NCBI GenBank assembly: GCA_036927565.1 | Contig: JAYESD010000005.1 | Location: forward strand, 85,228,301-85,292,300 | Direction of reading: 5' to 3' | Length of the DNA: 64,000 nt | From: Tuctoria greenei | Lineage: Eukaryota; Streptophyta; Magnoliopsida; Poales; Poaceae | Shown here: positions 1 to 9,585 of the stretch, piece by piece | How the letters are laid out: every line of letters starts with the position of its first letter | Position numbering within the stretch: the first letter of the stretch is position 1 | Position numbers and translations under genes: made by a program | Notes under the pieces: generated by a model | The model's input: only the letters and a program-made list of their open reading frames with translations | Database searches by the model: none | Told to the model about the DNA's origin: nothing

Positions 1-1454
1 TAGAACGGAGCATGTGAAGCTACCAATTCAGTTCTTTGCTAGGTTGGGTGCTGCGGTTGGTATTAATCAGCGGCACTTTATCGATGATGTGGTTATGTTT
101 ACAAAAAAACATGCATCCCTCAGCGGCGGAAGGAAGTGGGCAGAGGTTGGCCATAGTAACAAGAGAGATATAGTACGAGACATTATGGTTACTGTTGTCA
201 CACCCCCACACAAGTATTTTTTTTCTTGCAATCTCCATCCTGTACGTTTAAAGCAACTTTTTATATGATGTATAGGATTCCTGGGACATGGAGGACACAC
301 TGGAGAGCGCAAGAAAAATTTTGAAAATTGCTGGTGAGCGCTACAAGGGGTGGCGCTCGACTTTGCATGCCACCTATAAGAGTTATTCTACCGATGAAGA
401 ACGTATACGAAACAAGCCTGCTGACGTAACGGCGCCCGAGTGGTTGCACCTAATAGAATATTTTGGGTCTAAGCGATTCAAGGTCAGCTAACTTTTTAAT
501 AGCTTCGCATCATACAAAAAATATTTCATTTACTTTCATTCGTGGAATTAATTCTTAAAATTATTGCATTCAATGAGCGGGACCAATTCTCAAAATCGAA
601 GAAGACAAAAGGCGAGTCACTTGCTTGGCTCCAAATCCTACGCCCAACTTAGTTACGAGAAGGTATGAAAAATAAATCACACTTTTACTTTGTGCTGCAA
701 ACAATATGTATACCGACATGTGGAAGTTTACTTGTATTTTATGTAGTGAGACCCAGAGACCGGAGAAGAACCCGATGACATACAACTGTGGGAGGCAAGC
801 CATTTGTTGGAGAATGGTAACTGGGCAAACAAGCTGGCAGAAGTTGTACATGTGAGTAACACTTCAAACAATCCCCAATTAAATAAATATTTGCAAATTA
901 CCTATGACTTTTCTTTTCGTATATAGATCCAGGCACGTGCCCAAGTGGATGACATGGAAGCTGAGTAGGGAGGCCCAATTCCAAATGAGGAGAGAAACCA
1001 CATCTTCCAGTGTTGTTATAGATCCAAGGATCACAGGTTTGGGGGCATGGTTATATGGCAAACCCAACTGGTCCCGAACATGAACGTATGCATATCCAGA
1101 TGTCTAAACACCTCAACGACCAAGTTTGAAACTTAGAAGATAGAAATGCAAGCCTCAATCAAATATTGCAGGAGTTGGAAGGAAGAAATGATAGCTTAAC
1201 CACCCAGAAGGACTGCATAAACCAGAAGAATGAAGAGTTAAACGTTCAAGTCCAGAACTTACAAGGTCAGATAGCAGCTGATCGTGAACAGACAGCTAAG
1301 GAAATGCAAGACATGCACGTCTCAATGGCTGAAATGCACAAAATGATGATGGAGACCACTCCACAGAAGGTCCACCAAAGGAACCGCCAAAAGCCACCTG
1401 CTCCAACAATTAGTCCCGGTCAGCATAGGAAAACTCTTAGCATGCAAACAAGTC
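1..1454 (+). pseudogene. CACTA (En/Spm) Transposase_24-type gene, 3' part, decayed
   Basis: Exon-like blocks lie at about 1-187, 276-482, 578-662, 747-851 and 927-1454, with GT/AG borders at most joins. Block 1 encodes a segment ending SNKRDIVRDIM. Block 2 contains WRSTLHATYKSY and PADVTAPEWLHLIEYF. Block 3 has ASHLLGSKSYAQLSYEK and block 4 has GEEPDDIQLWEASHLLENGN. This order matches the plant Transposase_24 (Ptta/En/Spm) family, an accessory gene of CACTA transposons. The last block (about 1130-1454) is a Gln/Glu/Asn-rich coiled coil. Lesions: TGA 747-749, TAG 966-968, a frame change after that, and TGA 1127-1129. The 5' part lies outside the window. The gene is cut at 1454 by element A, and the rest of the transposon resumes at 14458. 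A broken host gene with this domain is possible, but the flanking minisatellite favours a transposon. Confidence 0.72.
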
Positions 1455-2304
1455 TGTCGGTACCCTAGAAACCGTACACCACTTGAGGTTACAGAGATCT
1501 CAAAGGAAAGTCATCTACTTGATTTGAAGACCTTCGGAGGCCCACATGTCAGACATAACCGGACCCGCTTCTCCAACATGGTTAATCCCAGGGTCGCCAC
1601 GTGTACTCTCAAACCGGAGCTACCGCCCACAAGGGGGAAGCTCCGGGCCATGTACCGGAATGGCACCTCCGGACTTAACCCCAGACCGAGAGAAGCTCCA
1701 GACCTGACACGTGTCAGGTAGCTCCGGAGCTACCTGTTTCCCACAGTATGCTCCGGAGCTGCCACGTGTCCAATCGACGAATCTTCAGCCTCTAACCTCC
1801 GAAAGACCTCGCAACGGCTCCGGATCTTCAAAGGGGAATCGAGGACTTCAAGACCCGATTAAGTGTCATTAATACCATATTAATGACACTTAAACGGACA
1901 ATCTTAACACCAGTAACGGTGCTGTCAAAGCCCGTTACAGGGTCATTAAGAGCAATTAAACGTGTTGAAGAGGTATCAATACTAGTAACCGCCGGGGCCA
2001 CATGTCAGGCCAGGCTAACTTGTAACGGCCTGCCCTTGTACTATAAAAGGACAGGCCGATGACACGTTCAAGGGGCTAGACACACAGGCCATCGACGCTC
2101 AACACAAGCTGATACAACTAATACAACACCAACACACCCGTGGAGTAGGGTATTACGCTCAGGCGGCCCGAACCACGTAAACTCTTGTGTCTCCTGTGTC
2201 ATTTTCTACTCACCTTCTTGAATCTCCGCGCGCCCACACCGAACATCAAACTCTCCTATCACTTTAGTAGTGTAGGGAGATCTGCCGGTTCCAAACCACC
2301 GACA
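1455..2304 (+). repeat. 5' LTR of element A
   Basis: 850 bp, beginning TGTCGGTACC and ending ACCACCGACA. A TATA box (TATAAAA) lies at 2042-2048, 587 bp from the LTR start. The same offset is found in the 3' copy. Several CACGTGTC motifs and CGGAGC palindromes lie in the upstream half. Confidence 0.96.
2042..2048 (+). promoter_or_regulatory. TATA box of element A 5' LTR
   Basis: TATAAAA follows CTTGTAC in a GC-rich stretch of the LTR. The motif is kept at the same offset in the 3' LTR (14195-14201) and in both LTRs of element B, as expected for the Pol II promoter driving the genomic transcript. Confidence 0.75.
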
Positions 2305-2325
2305 GTTGGCGCGCCAGGTAGGGGC
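2305..2325 (+). other. Primer binding site region of element A
   Basis: Directly downstream of the LTR end lies GTTGGCGCGCCAGGTAGGGG. Elements B (GTTGGCGTGCCAGGTAGGGG, minus strand, 47533-47552) and C (TTTGGCGCGCAGAGTAGGGG, 28581-28600) have the same kind of sequence in the same place. It is not the initiator-Met type site seen in element D. I do not assign the tRNA. Confidence 0.7.
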
Positions 2326-2341
2326 GCCTAAGATTTTGAGA

Positions 2342-4758
2342 ATGGTGAACTCAGCTGCTGGATCATCCAACGGTCAACCTGCTGCTCGGGCTGTTGGGGG
2401 CAATCCCCCCAATATGCAGCCACCAGCAAGAGCCTCAGCACCAGCAGGAGTCACACTCCCACCACCACCGTCTCCTCCAGCAAATCATGCTGGGCAACGT
2501 GATGGTGCACCGGCGTCAATTACTGTGTCGGCAAATCATGACAACCTGGAACACGCGCTCCATGCAGCGCGTGCTCTTCTCCAACGCCCACCACCTCCGG
2601 ACGCATCCCGGCATGCCCTGGAACAGTGGAGGGCTGACGTGGAACATTTGGTTGCAGCAGCAGCTGAACGCCTCAGCAACCAGGGTCTTCCTCCTTCAGG
2701 ACGAGCCCCGTCGCAGCAGTGGACTTTGTTTGGAAGACTTGGTCCGCACGTTACCAATAGCAGGAGACGTGCTGCATCGCAACAAGTGACGTCATTGCCC
2801 TCCGGGGCACGACGCACTAACACGGTATCCAGGCTCTCAACTCATGACCTCCGGGCGGAGCTTGATCGCCGATACCTTCAACAAGATGGCCGAGTCCATA
2901 TTGAGCGTGCTCGTGAGACGGGAAGCTCAGGACCTTTCTACCCCTGAAGGAGTAGGAGGAGGCTGTTCAGCTCTGGCCATGCGCCTGCGCATGGTTAGGT
3001 GGTCACAGAAGTTCCGGCCTCACCTGCCGGAAAAATTTGACGGGACTGTCAATCCTGCCGAATTTCTTCAGATCTACTCCACTGCAATCTTGGCAGCTGG
3101 AGGAAACGAGGCCGTGATGGCCAATTATTTTCCAGTGGCCTTAACTGGGACTGCCAGGTCCTGGTTTATGAGCCTTCCACCCAACTCTGTCAACAGTTGG
3201 GAGGAGCTGTGCCGGCAGTTCACCGCCAACTTTGGGAGTTCATACACCCGACCAGGCACTGAACTAGACCTTTTTGCGGTCATGCAAAAAGGGGGGAGAA
3301 TCCTTGCGATCATTCATCCAGAGGTTCTCTCAGGTACGAAACACTATCCCTTCTATCTCTAGCGCCTCTATCATTGTGGCATTCAGACAGGGTGTACGGG
3401 ACAAGAAGATGTTGGAGAAACTGGCGATCAAGGAGATCGCCAGCGTCACGGAACTCTTCAGCTTGGCTGACAAATGTGCCAGAGCTGCGGAGGGCCATGA
3501 GATGCACTCCAAACCATCCTCGGAGGGTCACAAGAAATCCTCCAATGAAGAAGCCGCTACCTCCGGGGGTGGCAAGAAGAAAAAAAAGACCAACGGCAAG
3601 AAGAAGCCGTCGGCCGGCACATCCAACGTTGCAGCTGCTGCAACTCCGGGGGGCCGGGGGCCACGCCCAGAGAAGCGACTTTGACCGTCTTCTGAAGACG
3701 GTGGCAAAACCAAAGTGTGGTGTCCCATTCACAAAGCGGGCAGCCACAGTTTGGAAGACTGCCGAGAGGTCCAAAACCTTGCCGAGCGCTACAACAAGCG
3801 CCGGGAAGAATATCCTTTCCAACAGAGGGAAGGAAAGCAAAAAGTCGACGAAGCTCCGGCTGAAGAGGAGTTAGGATTTCAGGATCCCAAAAAGGTCCTG
3901 AAGGCCGTCTACACCTCCGTCGACGATGATTCTGATGTCTCTGACAACGAGCGTCGAAAGACCATGAACACCATTTTTGGTGGATCATGGGACATCACCT
4001 CCCGTTGCGTCATCAAGACTATGCATCAGGATATGGCCGCTGTAGCTCCTACAGTCAGGCCGGAACCTCATCGGAAGTGGATGGACACAACCATCACTTT
4101 TCATGCTTCGGATTGCCCTCGAAGCATGGTTGGAGCAGGTCAGTTACCTTTGATGGTATCTCCTACCATCAATAACATCCAGCTCCACCATGTCATGGTA
4201 GACGGAGGTTCGGGGCTTAACCTCATTAGCTTCGAAGCTTTCACTAAGCTTCAGCTCCGACCTTCAGATCTCCACCCCTCTCGACCTTTCTCCGGAGTAG
4301 GTCCAGGGGCCATTACCCCACTCGGATCTATTACTCTCCCCGTTACCTTCGGGACACGGGAGAAGTACCGCACCGAGAAGTTGGTCTTTGACGTAGCTCA
4401 GATCAACTTACCCTTCAATGCCATCTTGGGAAGGCCTTCCCTATACAAATTCATGGCAGCTGCTCATTATGGTTATCTGGTGTTGAAAATGCCAACACCA
4501 GTAGGCGTTCTCCGGATCCGCGGAGATCGTACTGCCGGAGTAACTGCACTGGAAGAACTCCATGCACTCACTACGGTGCAAGAGGAGGACTCCAGGCAGG
4601 AGCAAGCTCCAAAACCCCCGAGCATCCGTCAACGAGGCTCGACTTCTACACCTCGAGTGCAGCCAAGCGGCGACACGGACATTCCCGTCAAAGTCGTCCA
4701 AATTGGTTCCGATGCCGCTCAGACCACCCGTATATCGGGGGGATTGAACGACAAATAG
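2342..4758 (+). pseudogene. gag-pro: gag-protease of element A, frameshifted
   Basis: The start chosen is the ATG at 2342 (MVNSAAGSSNG), matched by B's MVNSAVGSSNG. About 200 residues of Pro/Ala-rich sequence come first. The gag core follows (WSQKFRPHLPEKFDGTVNP...NYFPVALTGTARSW), then a Lys-rich stretch and a knuckle-like CPIHKAGSHSLEDC (CX2HX4HX4C, with His in place of the second Cys of a usual CCHC knuckle). Last comes a retropepsin-like domain with VDGGSGLNLI and FNAILGRPSLYKF. Lesions are frame changes near 2900 and 3290 and a TGA at 3682-3684. The block ends at the TAG at 4756-4758, after which the same frame runs straight into RT. Products would be the capsid-forming polyprotein and its protease. 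Confidence 0.85.
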
Positions 4759-7700
4759 GAACTCGCGCTCATCACTTTCCTCCGGGCTAACGTCGACATA
4801 TTTGCCTGGCAACCGTCACAAATGTCTGGGATCCCCAGGGAAGTGATTGAGCACAATCTGAAGATCAACCCCGACGCCCGGCCTGTGCATCAGAAGCATC
4901 GGAAGCAATCCGTAGAGCGACAAAACTTCATCCGACAAGAAGTAAAGAAGTTACTCAAAGCCGGATTCATCCGAGAAGTCTTCCATCCAAAATGGCTGGC
5001 AAACCCAGTCGTTGTGCCCAAGGCCGACGGGAAGCTTCGGATGTGCATCGACTACACCACACTAAATAAGGCATGTCCAAAAGATCCATTCCCACTACCT
5101 GGAATAGATCAGATAGTGGATTCCACCTCCGGGTGTGAATTACTGTGTTTCCTAGACGCATATTTCGGGTATCATCAAATCAGGATGTCTAGGGAAGATG
5201 AAGAGCATATTTCATTCATCACAGTAGATGGATTGTACTGTTACACAGCCATGCCCTTTGGTCTCAAGAATGCAGCTTCAACTTTTGTGCGAGCTATGTA
5301 CAAAACTTTTGAAGAACTCATTAGAGACATAGGGGAAGTGTACGTCGATGACATCGTGGTCAAGGTCAAGAACAAGGAGTCACTCCTTGACACCTTGCAG
5401 GCTGTCTTCGACAAGCTGTGGGCCACCCGCACAAAGCTAAACCCAGACAAGTGTGTCTTCGGTGTTAGCTCCGGAAAACTTCTCGGTTTCCTGGTAAGTC
5501 ACCGGGGCATAGAAGCTAATCCGGCGAAGATTAAGGCCATTGAAGACATGCGGCCACCAACCCGCATCAAAGACGTCCAAAAGATAATTGGATGTCTAGC
5601 AGCCCTCAGCCGGTTCATCTCAAGACTGGCGGAACGGGCACTCCCCTTCTTCAAGTTATTGAGGAAGTCCGGACCATTCCAATGGTCCGAAGAAGCAGAG
5701 AAGGCATTCCAGGAGCTGAAACAGTTCCTCACCACCCTACCAATTCTGGTAGCTCCGAACCCTGTTGAGCCTTTGTTGCTTTATATTTCAGCTACTGATG
5801 AAGTCGTCAGTATGGTTCTGGTTGCGGAGAGACCAGAACTACCCCATACTCAGGAATCCAGACCCCTTTGGGAGGGTCCGGAGGTTCCTGAAAGCGAGTC
5901 TGGGTCCCAGCTCCCAGATTCGAATCCACAAGAAGTCACTTCAGGAGACCCAGACCCCTCCGAGAGGGTCCAGGTCACTTCTGAAGAAGCTCCGGGTTCC
6001 TCCAGCCAGAACCCGGAGGTCCCCGAAGAAAATCCGGATTCCTTCGAGAGGATCCGGGTCAGTGAGGAGGAAGCTCCGGACCCCTCCGGGAGGGTCCGGA
6101 CCATTCAACGCCCAGTGTACTTCATTAGTGAAGTATTACATGATGCCAAGACTCGATACCTAGAGGTGCATAAGCTGCTCTATGCAGTTCTTATTGCCTC
6201 CAGAAAGCTTCGCCATTACTTCCAAGCTCACAAAGTCTCAGTGGTGACCTCCTACCCACTTCGAGCAATCTTGCATAATCCCAATTCAACTGGGAATATT
6301 GCAAAGTGGGCAGCGGAATTGGATGAATTTGATCTTGAGTTTATTTCAAGACAAGCAGTCAAGAGTCAAGCATTGGCATATTTTGTGGCAGAATGGACTC
6401 CCTCTCCAACAAACCCTGGGGGCCCCAGTGAGCAGAAGACGGAGCATCAAGCTCCAGCCTTCACCGAGCCTCATTGGACCCTCTACTTCGACGGCTCCAT
6501 ACAGAAGCAGGGGGCCAGAGCTGGAATCCTTCTCCTTGCACCGACCAGGGAGAAGGTGAAATACATGGTACACCTTGACTTCAAGGCGACCAACAACATG
6601 GCAAAGTATGAAGCACTCATCTACGGACTAAAGGTGGCACTGTCATATGGTGTCAAACAACTGTTGGTAAAGGGAGATTCACAGCTCATCATTAAGCAGG
6701 TGAAGGGTGAATGCTCCTGCAATAATATCCAGCTAGCTGCTTACCTCCTTGAAGTCTAGAGGCTTCAGAAGGACTTTGAAGTCCTAGATCTCCACCATGT
6801 TTAGCGTGCCCATAACGATGAAGCTGACGACCTCTCGACCAAAGTGTCAACCGGAGCTCCGGCTCCTGACGGAATCTTTGTCCGGAGGTTATCAAAGCCA
6901 ACAGCTCAGCTTGTCGAACTGAGCGAAGGGGGCGAGATCAGCATCCCGAAGCTGACAGTCCCGATGGCCCTGTTACCATGGCAGCCATCAAGGGTCGTAG
7001 GTGCTGCCGGGAGCTCCGAGCAACCCAGCATGCAAGACTCAAAAGCTCAAGCTAGTTCCGATGCATGGATCTCGGAGATCCGGAGCTACTTGAAAGACAA
7101 CATCCTTCCTGACGATGATGTATCCGCTGACCGGGTAGTCAGATTGGCTAAAAGATACACGCTGGTAGAAGGGGATCTCTACCAGCGCGGTGCCAACGGC
7201 ATCCTAATGCGGTGCATCACAAGGGAAGAAGGCTGCGAACTCCTCGCAGAAATCCATGGAGGCGAGTGTGGGAACCACGCGTCTTCCCGCACACTGGTTG
7301 GTAAAGCCTTTCGGCACGGCTTCTACTGGCCTACAGCACTCCAGGATGCAACTGAGCTGGTGAAGAAATGTGAAGCATGCCAATTTCATGCAAAGCAAAT
7401 TCACACACCAGCTCAGCCCTTACATATGATACCTCCTACATGGCCCTTCGCTTTGTGGGGGATGGACATCTTGGGACCTTTCCCAAGAGCCGTCGGAGGA
7501 TACAAGTTCCTGTACGTCGCCATTGACAAGTTCACCAAGTGGCCGGAAGCAACTCCAGTTGTGACAATAAACAAGCAATCTGTTATCAACTTTTTGCAGT
7601 CCATTGTATGCAGATTTGGAGTCCCAAACAAAATCATCACTGATAATGGGACCCAATTCACAAGCTCTGCATTCCAAGGATATTGCAAAGACCTCGGCAT

Positions 7701-8301
7701 ATAAGTTTGCTACGCCTCCGTAGCTCACCCAGCCAGCAATGGCCAAGCCGAGAGAGCAAATGCTGAAATCCTTAAAGGACTTAAAACGCGCACCTATGAG
7801 CGCTTGAAAAAACATGGAGCCAACTGGATCGAAGTGCTTCTTCCCACTTTATGGGCCAACAGGACATCTCAAAACCGGTCAACTGGAGAGACACCCTTCT
7901 TTCTGGTGTACGCAGCTGAAGCAATCCTTCCTCCGGAAATCACCTTGGGTTCACTCCGGGTCCGGACCTTCGACGAAGCCGCGCAGGACCAGCTCCGGCG
8001 TGAAGACCTAGGACTCCCTGAGGAGGGAAGGTGCCAAGCAGCTGTTCGGAATGCCCGATATCGCCAAGCCCTAGGGCGTTATCACCAGCGGCATGTACAC
8101 AACCGACAGCTCAAGGAAGGCGATCTGGTGCTACGTAGAATACAATCCACAAAAGAGTTAAACAAACTCTCCCCCGGCTGGGAGGGGCCCTTCCGAGTGA
8201 TTAAAGTATCCCGTCCCGGAAGCGTTCGCTTGGCTACTGAGGATGGGACACCTCTCCCAAATCCTTGGAACATCGAGCACCTCCGTAAGTTCTACACTTA
8301 A
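4759..8301 (+). pseudogene. pol: pol of element A: RT, RNase H, archaeal-type RNase H, integrase
   Basis: Same frame as the protease. RT spans about 4900-5500 (MCIDYTTLNKACPKD, PFGLKNAAS, catalytic YVDDIVVK). The connection and first RNase H lobe follow, interrupted by a Pro/Glu/Ser-rich insert (about 5840-6105). The second RNase H begins HWTLYFDGSIQKQG, with ATNNMAKYEALIYGL and VKGDSQLIIKQVKGE; this extra archaeal-type domain is a hallmark of Tat. Integrase shows a His/Cys zinc-binding region ending KKCEACQ, then GMDILGPFPRAVGG, ITDNGTQFTS and NGQAERANAE (the D, D and E residues). In-frame stops: TAG 6757-6759, TAG 6802-6804, TAA 7702-7704; the last cuts integrase between the second Asp and the Glu. 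The C-terminus WNIEHLRKFYT ends at 8301. No chromodomain is visible, as usual for Tat. Confidence 0.92.
5838..6106 (+). repeat. Palindromic repeat insert within the RNase H region of element A
   Basis: Four imperfect copies of a GGACCCCTCCGGGAGGGTCC-like palindrome lie near 5860-5884, 5950-5974, 6028-6052 and 6081-6106. They are translated as Pro/Glu/Ser-rich sequence between VSMVLVAER and RPVYFISEVLHD, within what should be one RNase H fold. The first copy is read in a different frame from the others, so the repeat looks DNA-level rather than protein-level. Element B has related copies at the same place. Confidence 0.7.
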
Positions 8302-8486
8302 TACCATGGAGGTGAGTCTTGAGTAACTTGAGGTGTATGTTATAGAGTCATTGTACAGAGTCGGGTAGTTCCTCTGAGAGAGCAGCCGGACCTTTCCCGA
8401 AAGGTCCGCAAAGCTCATGCAACACTTGTCACAGTCTCAAGACTAAAAGTGTGGCTAACTACCCTGGGTCAAACGAGAAATGAAAC

Positions 8487-8518
8487 ACACTTAGCCTGGT
8501 TCCGTACCCTAAGAGTGT
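8487..8518 (+). other. Conserved hairpin 1 (CTTAG/CTAAG type), element A
   Basis: The arms ACAC-TTAG and CTAAG-AGTGT flank an inner GGT/ACC pairing and a short loop. The same architecture recurs at 8783-8808 in A, at 31388-31413 and 31793-31822 in C, and at 41430-41460 in B (other strand). Confidence 0.6.
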
Positions 8519-8782
8519 ACTTGTTTCCCCGGTACCCCGGACCTATAATGAAAGACATCTTCATGTGAAACAGACTCCACGTGCATTTATTTTGTACAGG
8601 CTCAACATTTATATTTTTCTCTTTCTTGTCTATAACAAAGACGTGCAATTCTTAAGAAATTTTAGTTCGACCGGTTTATATACAATACGAGTTGTATTGT
8701 GAATTCTTTTGAATTCAAATATTGTTCATGGCCAACTCGCTTGAAAGCCGCCAAGCCAACCTAGGGCTGGAGTGTGCTATCG

Positions 8783-8808
8783 ACTTAGCCTGGTCAAGCA
8801 CCCTAAGT
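8783..8808 (+). other. Conserved hairpin 2 (ACTTAG/CTAAGT), element A
   Basis: A perfect 6-bp outer stem ACTTAG/CTAAGT, an inner GGT/ACC and a loop CAAGC. The outer bases differ from hairpin 1 and from those in C while still pairing. Confidence 0.6.
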
Positions 8809-9024
8809 ACGCCACTCTACCTATACCCCGGCAAGCCGAAGTAAGGCGGGTCCATGAACAGTTGGATCTAGAAGAAAAGACAACACATTCGGTTGTATTT
8901 AGAATCGCGTTTGACTTAAAATCTTCTTGAAAATCGTAAGCCGCGATGAAGTTATAGACAAGAAATGAATTTTATTATTTTTCTTGGCTTAAGTGTGCAG
9001 GAAAAATAAAATCTACGTTGATGG

Positions 9025-9360
9025 AGAAAAGCCGGAGCTATCAAAGCTCCGACTCCCCTAGGTGGCTTGTAATCGATGTTACACATCACCGGAGTAATCA
9101 AGCTCCGGTAAAGCCAGGGGGGCCAGCCGTCGACGCTGAATAAAAGATGGTGAGAATACACCGTAAATGGAGTCTGCTGCCAACAAACTAAGTGTTGGCA
9201 AAGGTCACTGCCGAAGCTACTAAGCTCCGACACCCCGGAGGACTAACTATCGATGCTCTACGCGTTGATAGAGACTATTGGCGGAGCTACCAAGCTCCAG
9301 CGATAGACAATGCCGGACCTTCTAAGCTCCGACAACCTCAGGGGGGCTTCACTATCGAAG
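9025..9360 (+). repeat. Degenerate palindromic repeats (CGGAGCT/AGCTCCG), element A
   Basis: About five units, spaced roughly 60-120 bp, each with an inverted repeat such as CGGAGCT-ATCAA-AGCTCCG (near 9032). Others lie near 9091, 9212, 9283 and 9323. Units also share GTCGACGCT/ATCGATGCT-like words. The same zone of B has diverged copies, and element C has expanded it to more than 2 kb. Confidence 0.65.
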
Positions 9361-9585
9361 ACTTCGGACCTAAATTCTACAAGTTCAGAGCAAATGAGTC
9401 TTCAACAAAACATAATATCCACTTGGTACATGTTCACAATCATATTGTGTACATCTACCAGGGGGCCAAGTGAAGACAAAAAGTGAAATTCACAAAAATT
9501 TGGGGATTTCATTTATCTGGAGACAAGGGATTACAAAATTGAGGAAGAAGAAGAGAAAATACAAGTGAGAACTACAGAGAAGATC

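Larger units (their letters stand above)
8302..9585. other. Non-coding zone between pol and the opposite-strand gene (element A)
   Basis: About 1.3 kb without a supported gene. It holds two stem-loops (8487-8518 and 8783-8808) and a run of short palindromic units (about 9025-9360), both listed separately. It is the point where the sense pol transcript and the reverse-oriented gene converge, so 3' end signals of both could lie here, though I cannot identify them. Confidence 0.6.

Noticed and set aside
9192..9473. Short plus-strand frame after pol of A
   Set aside because: It overlaps the palindromic units and has no counterpart protein in B or C.
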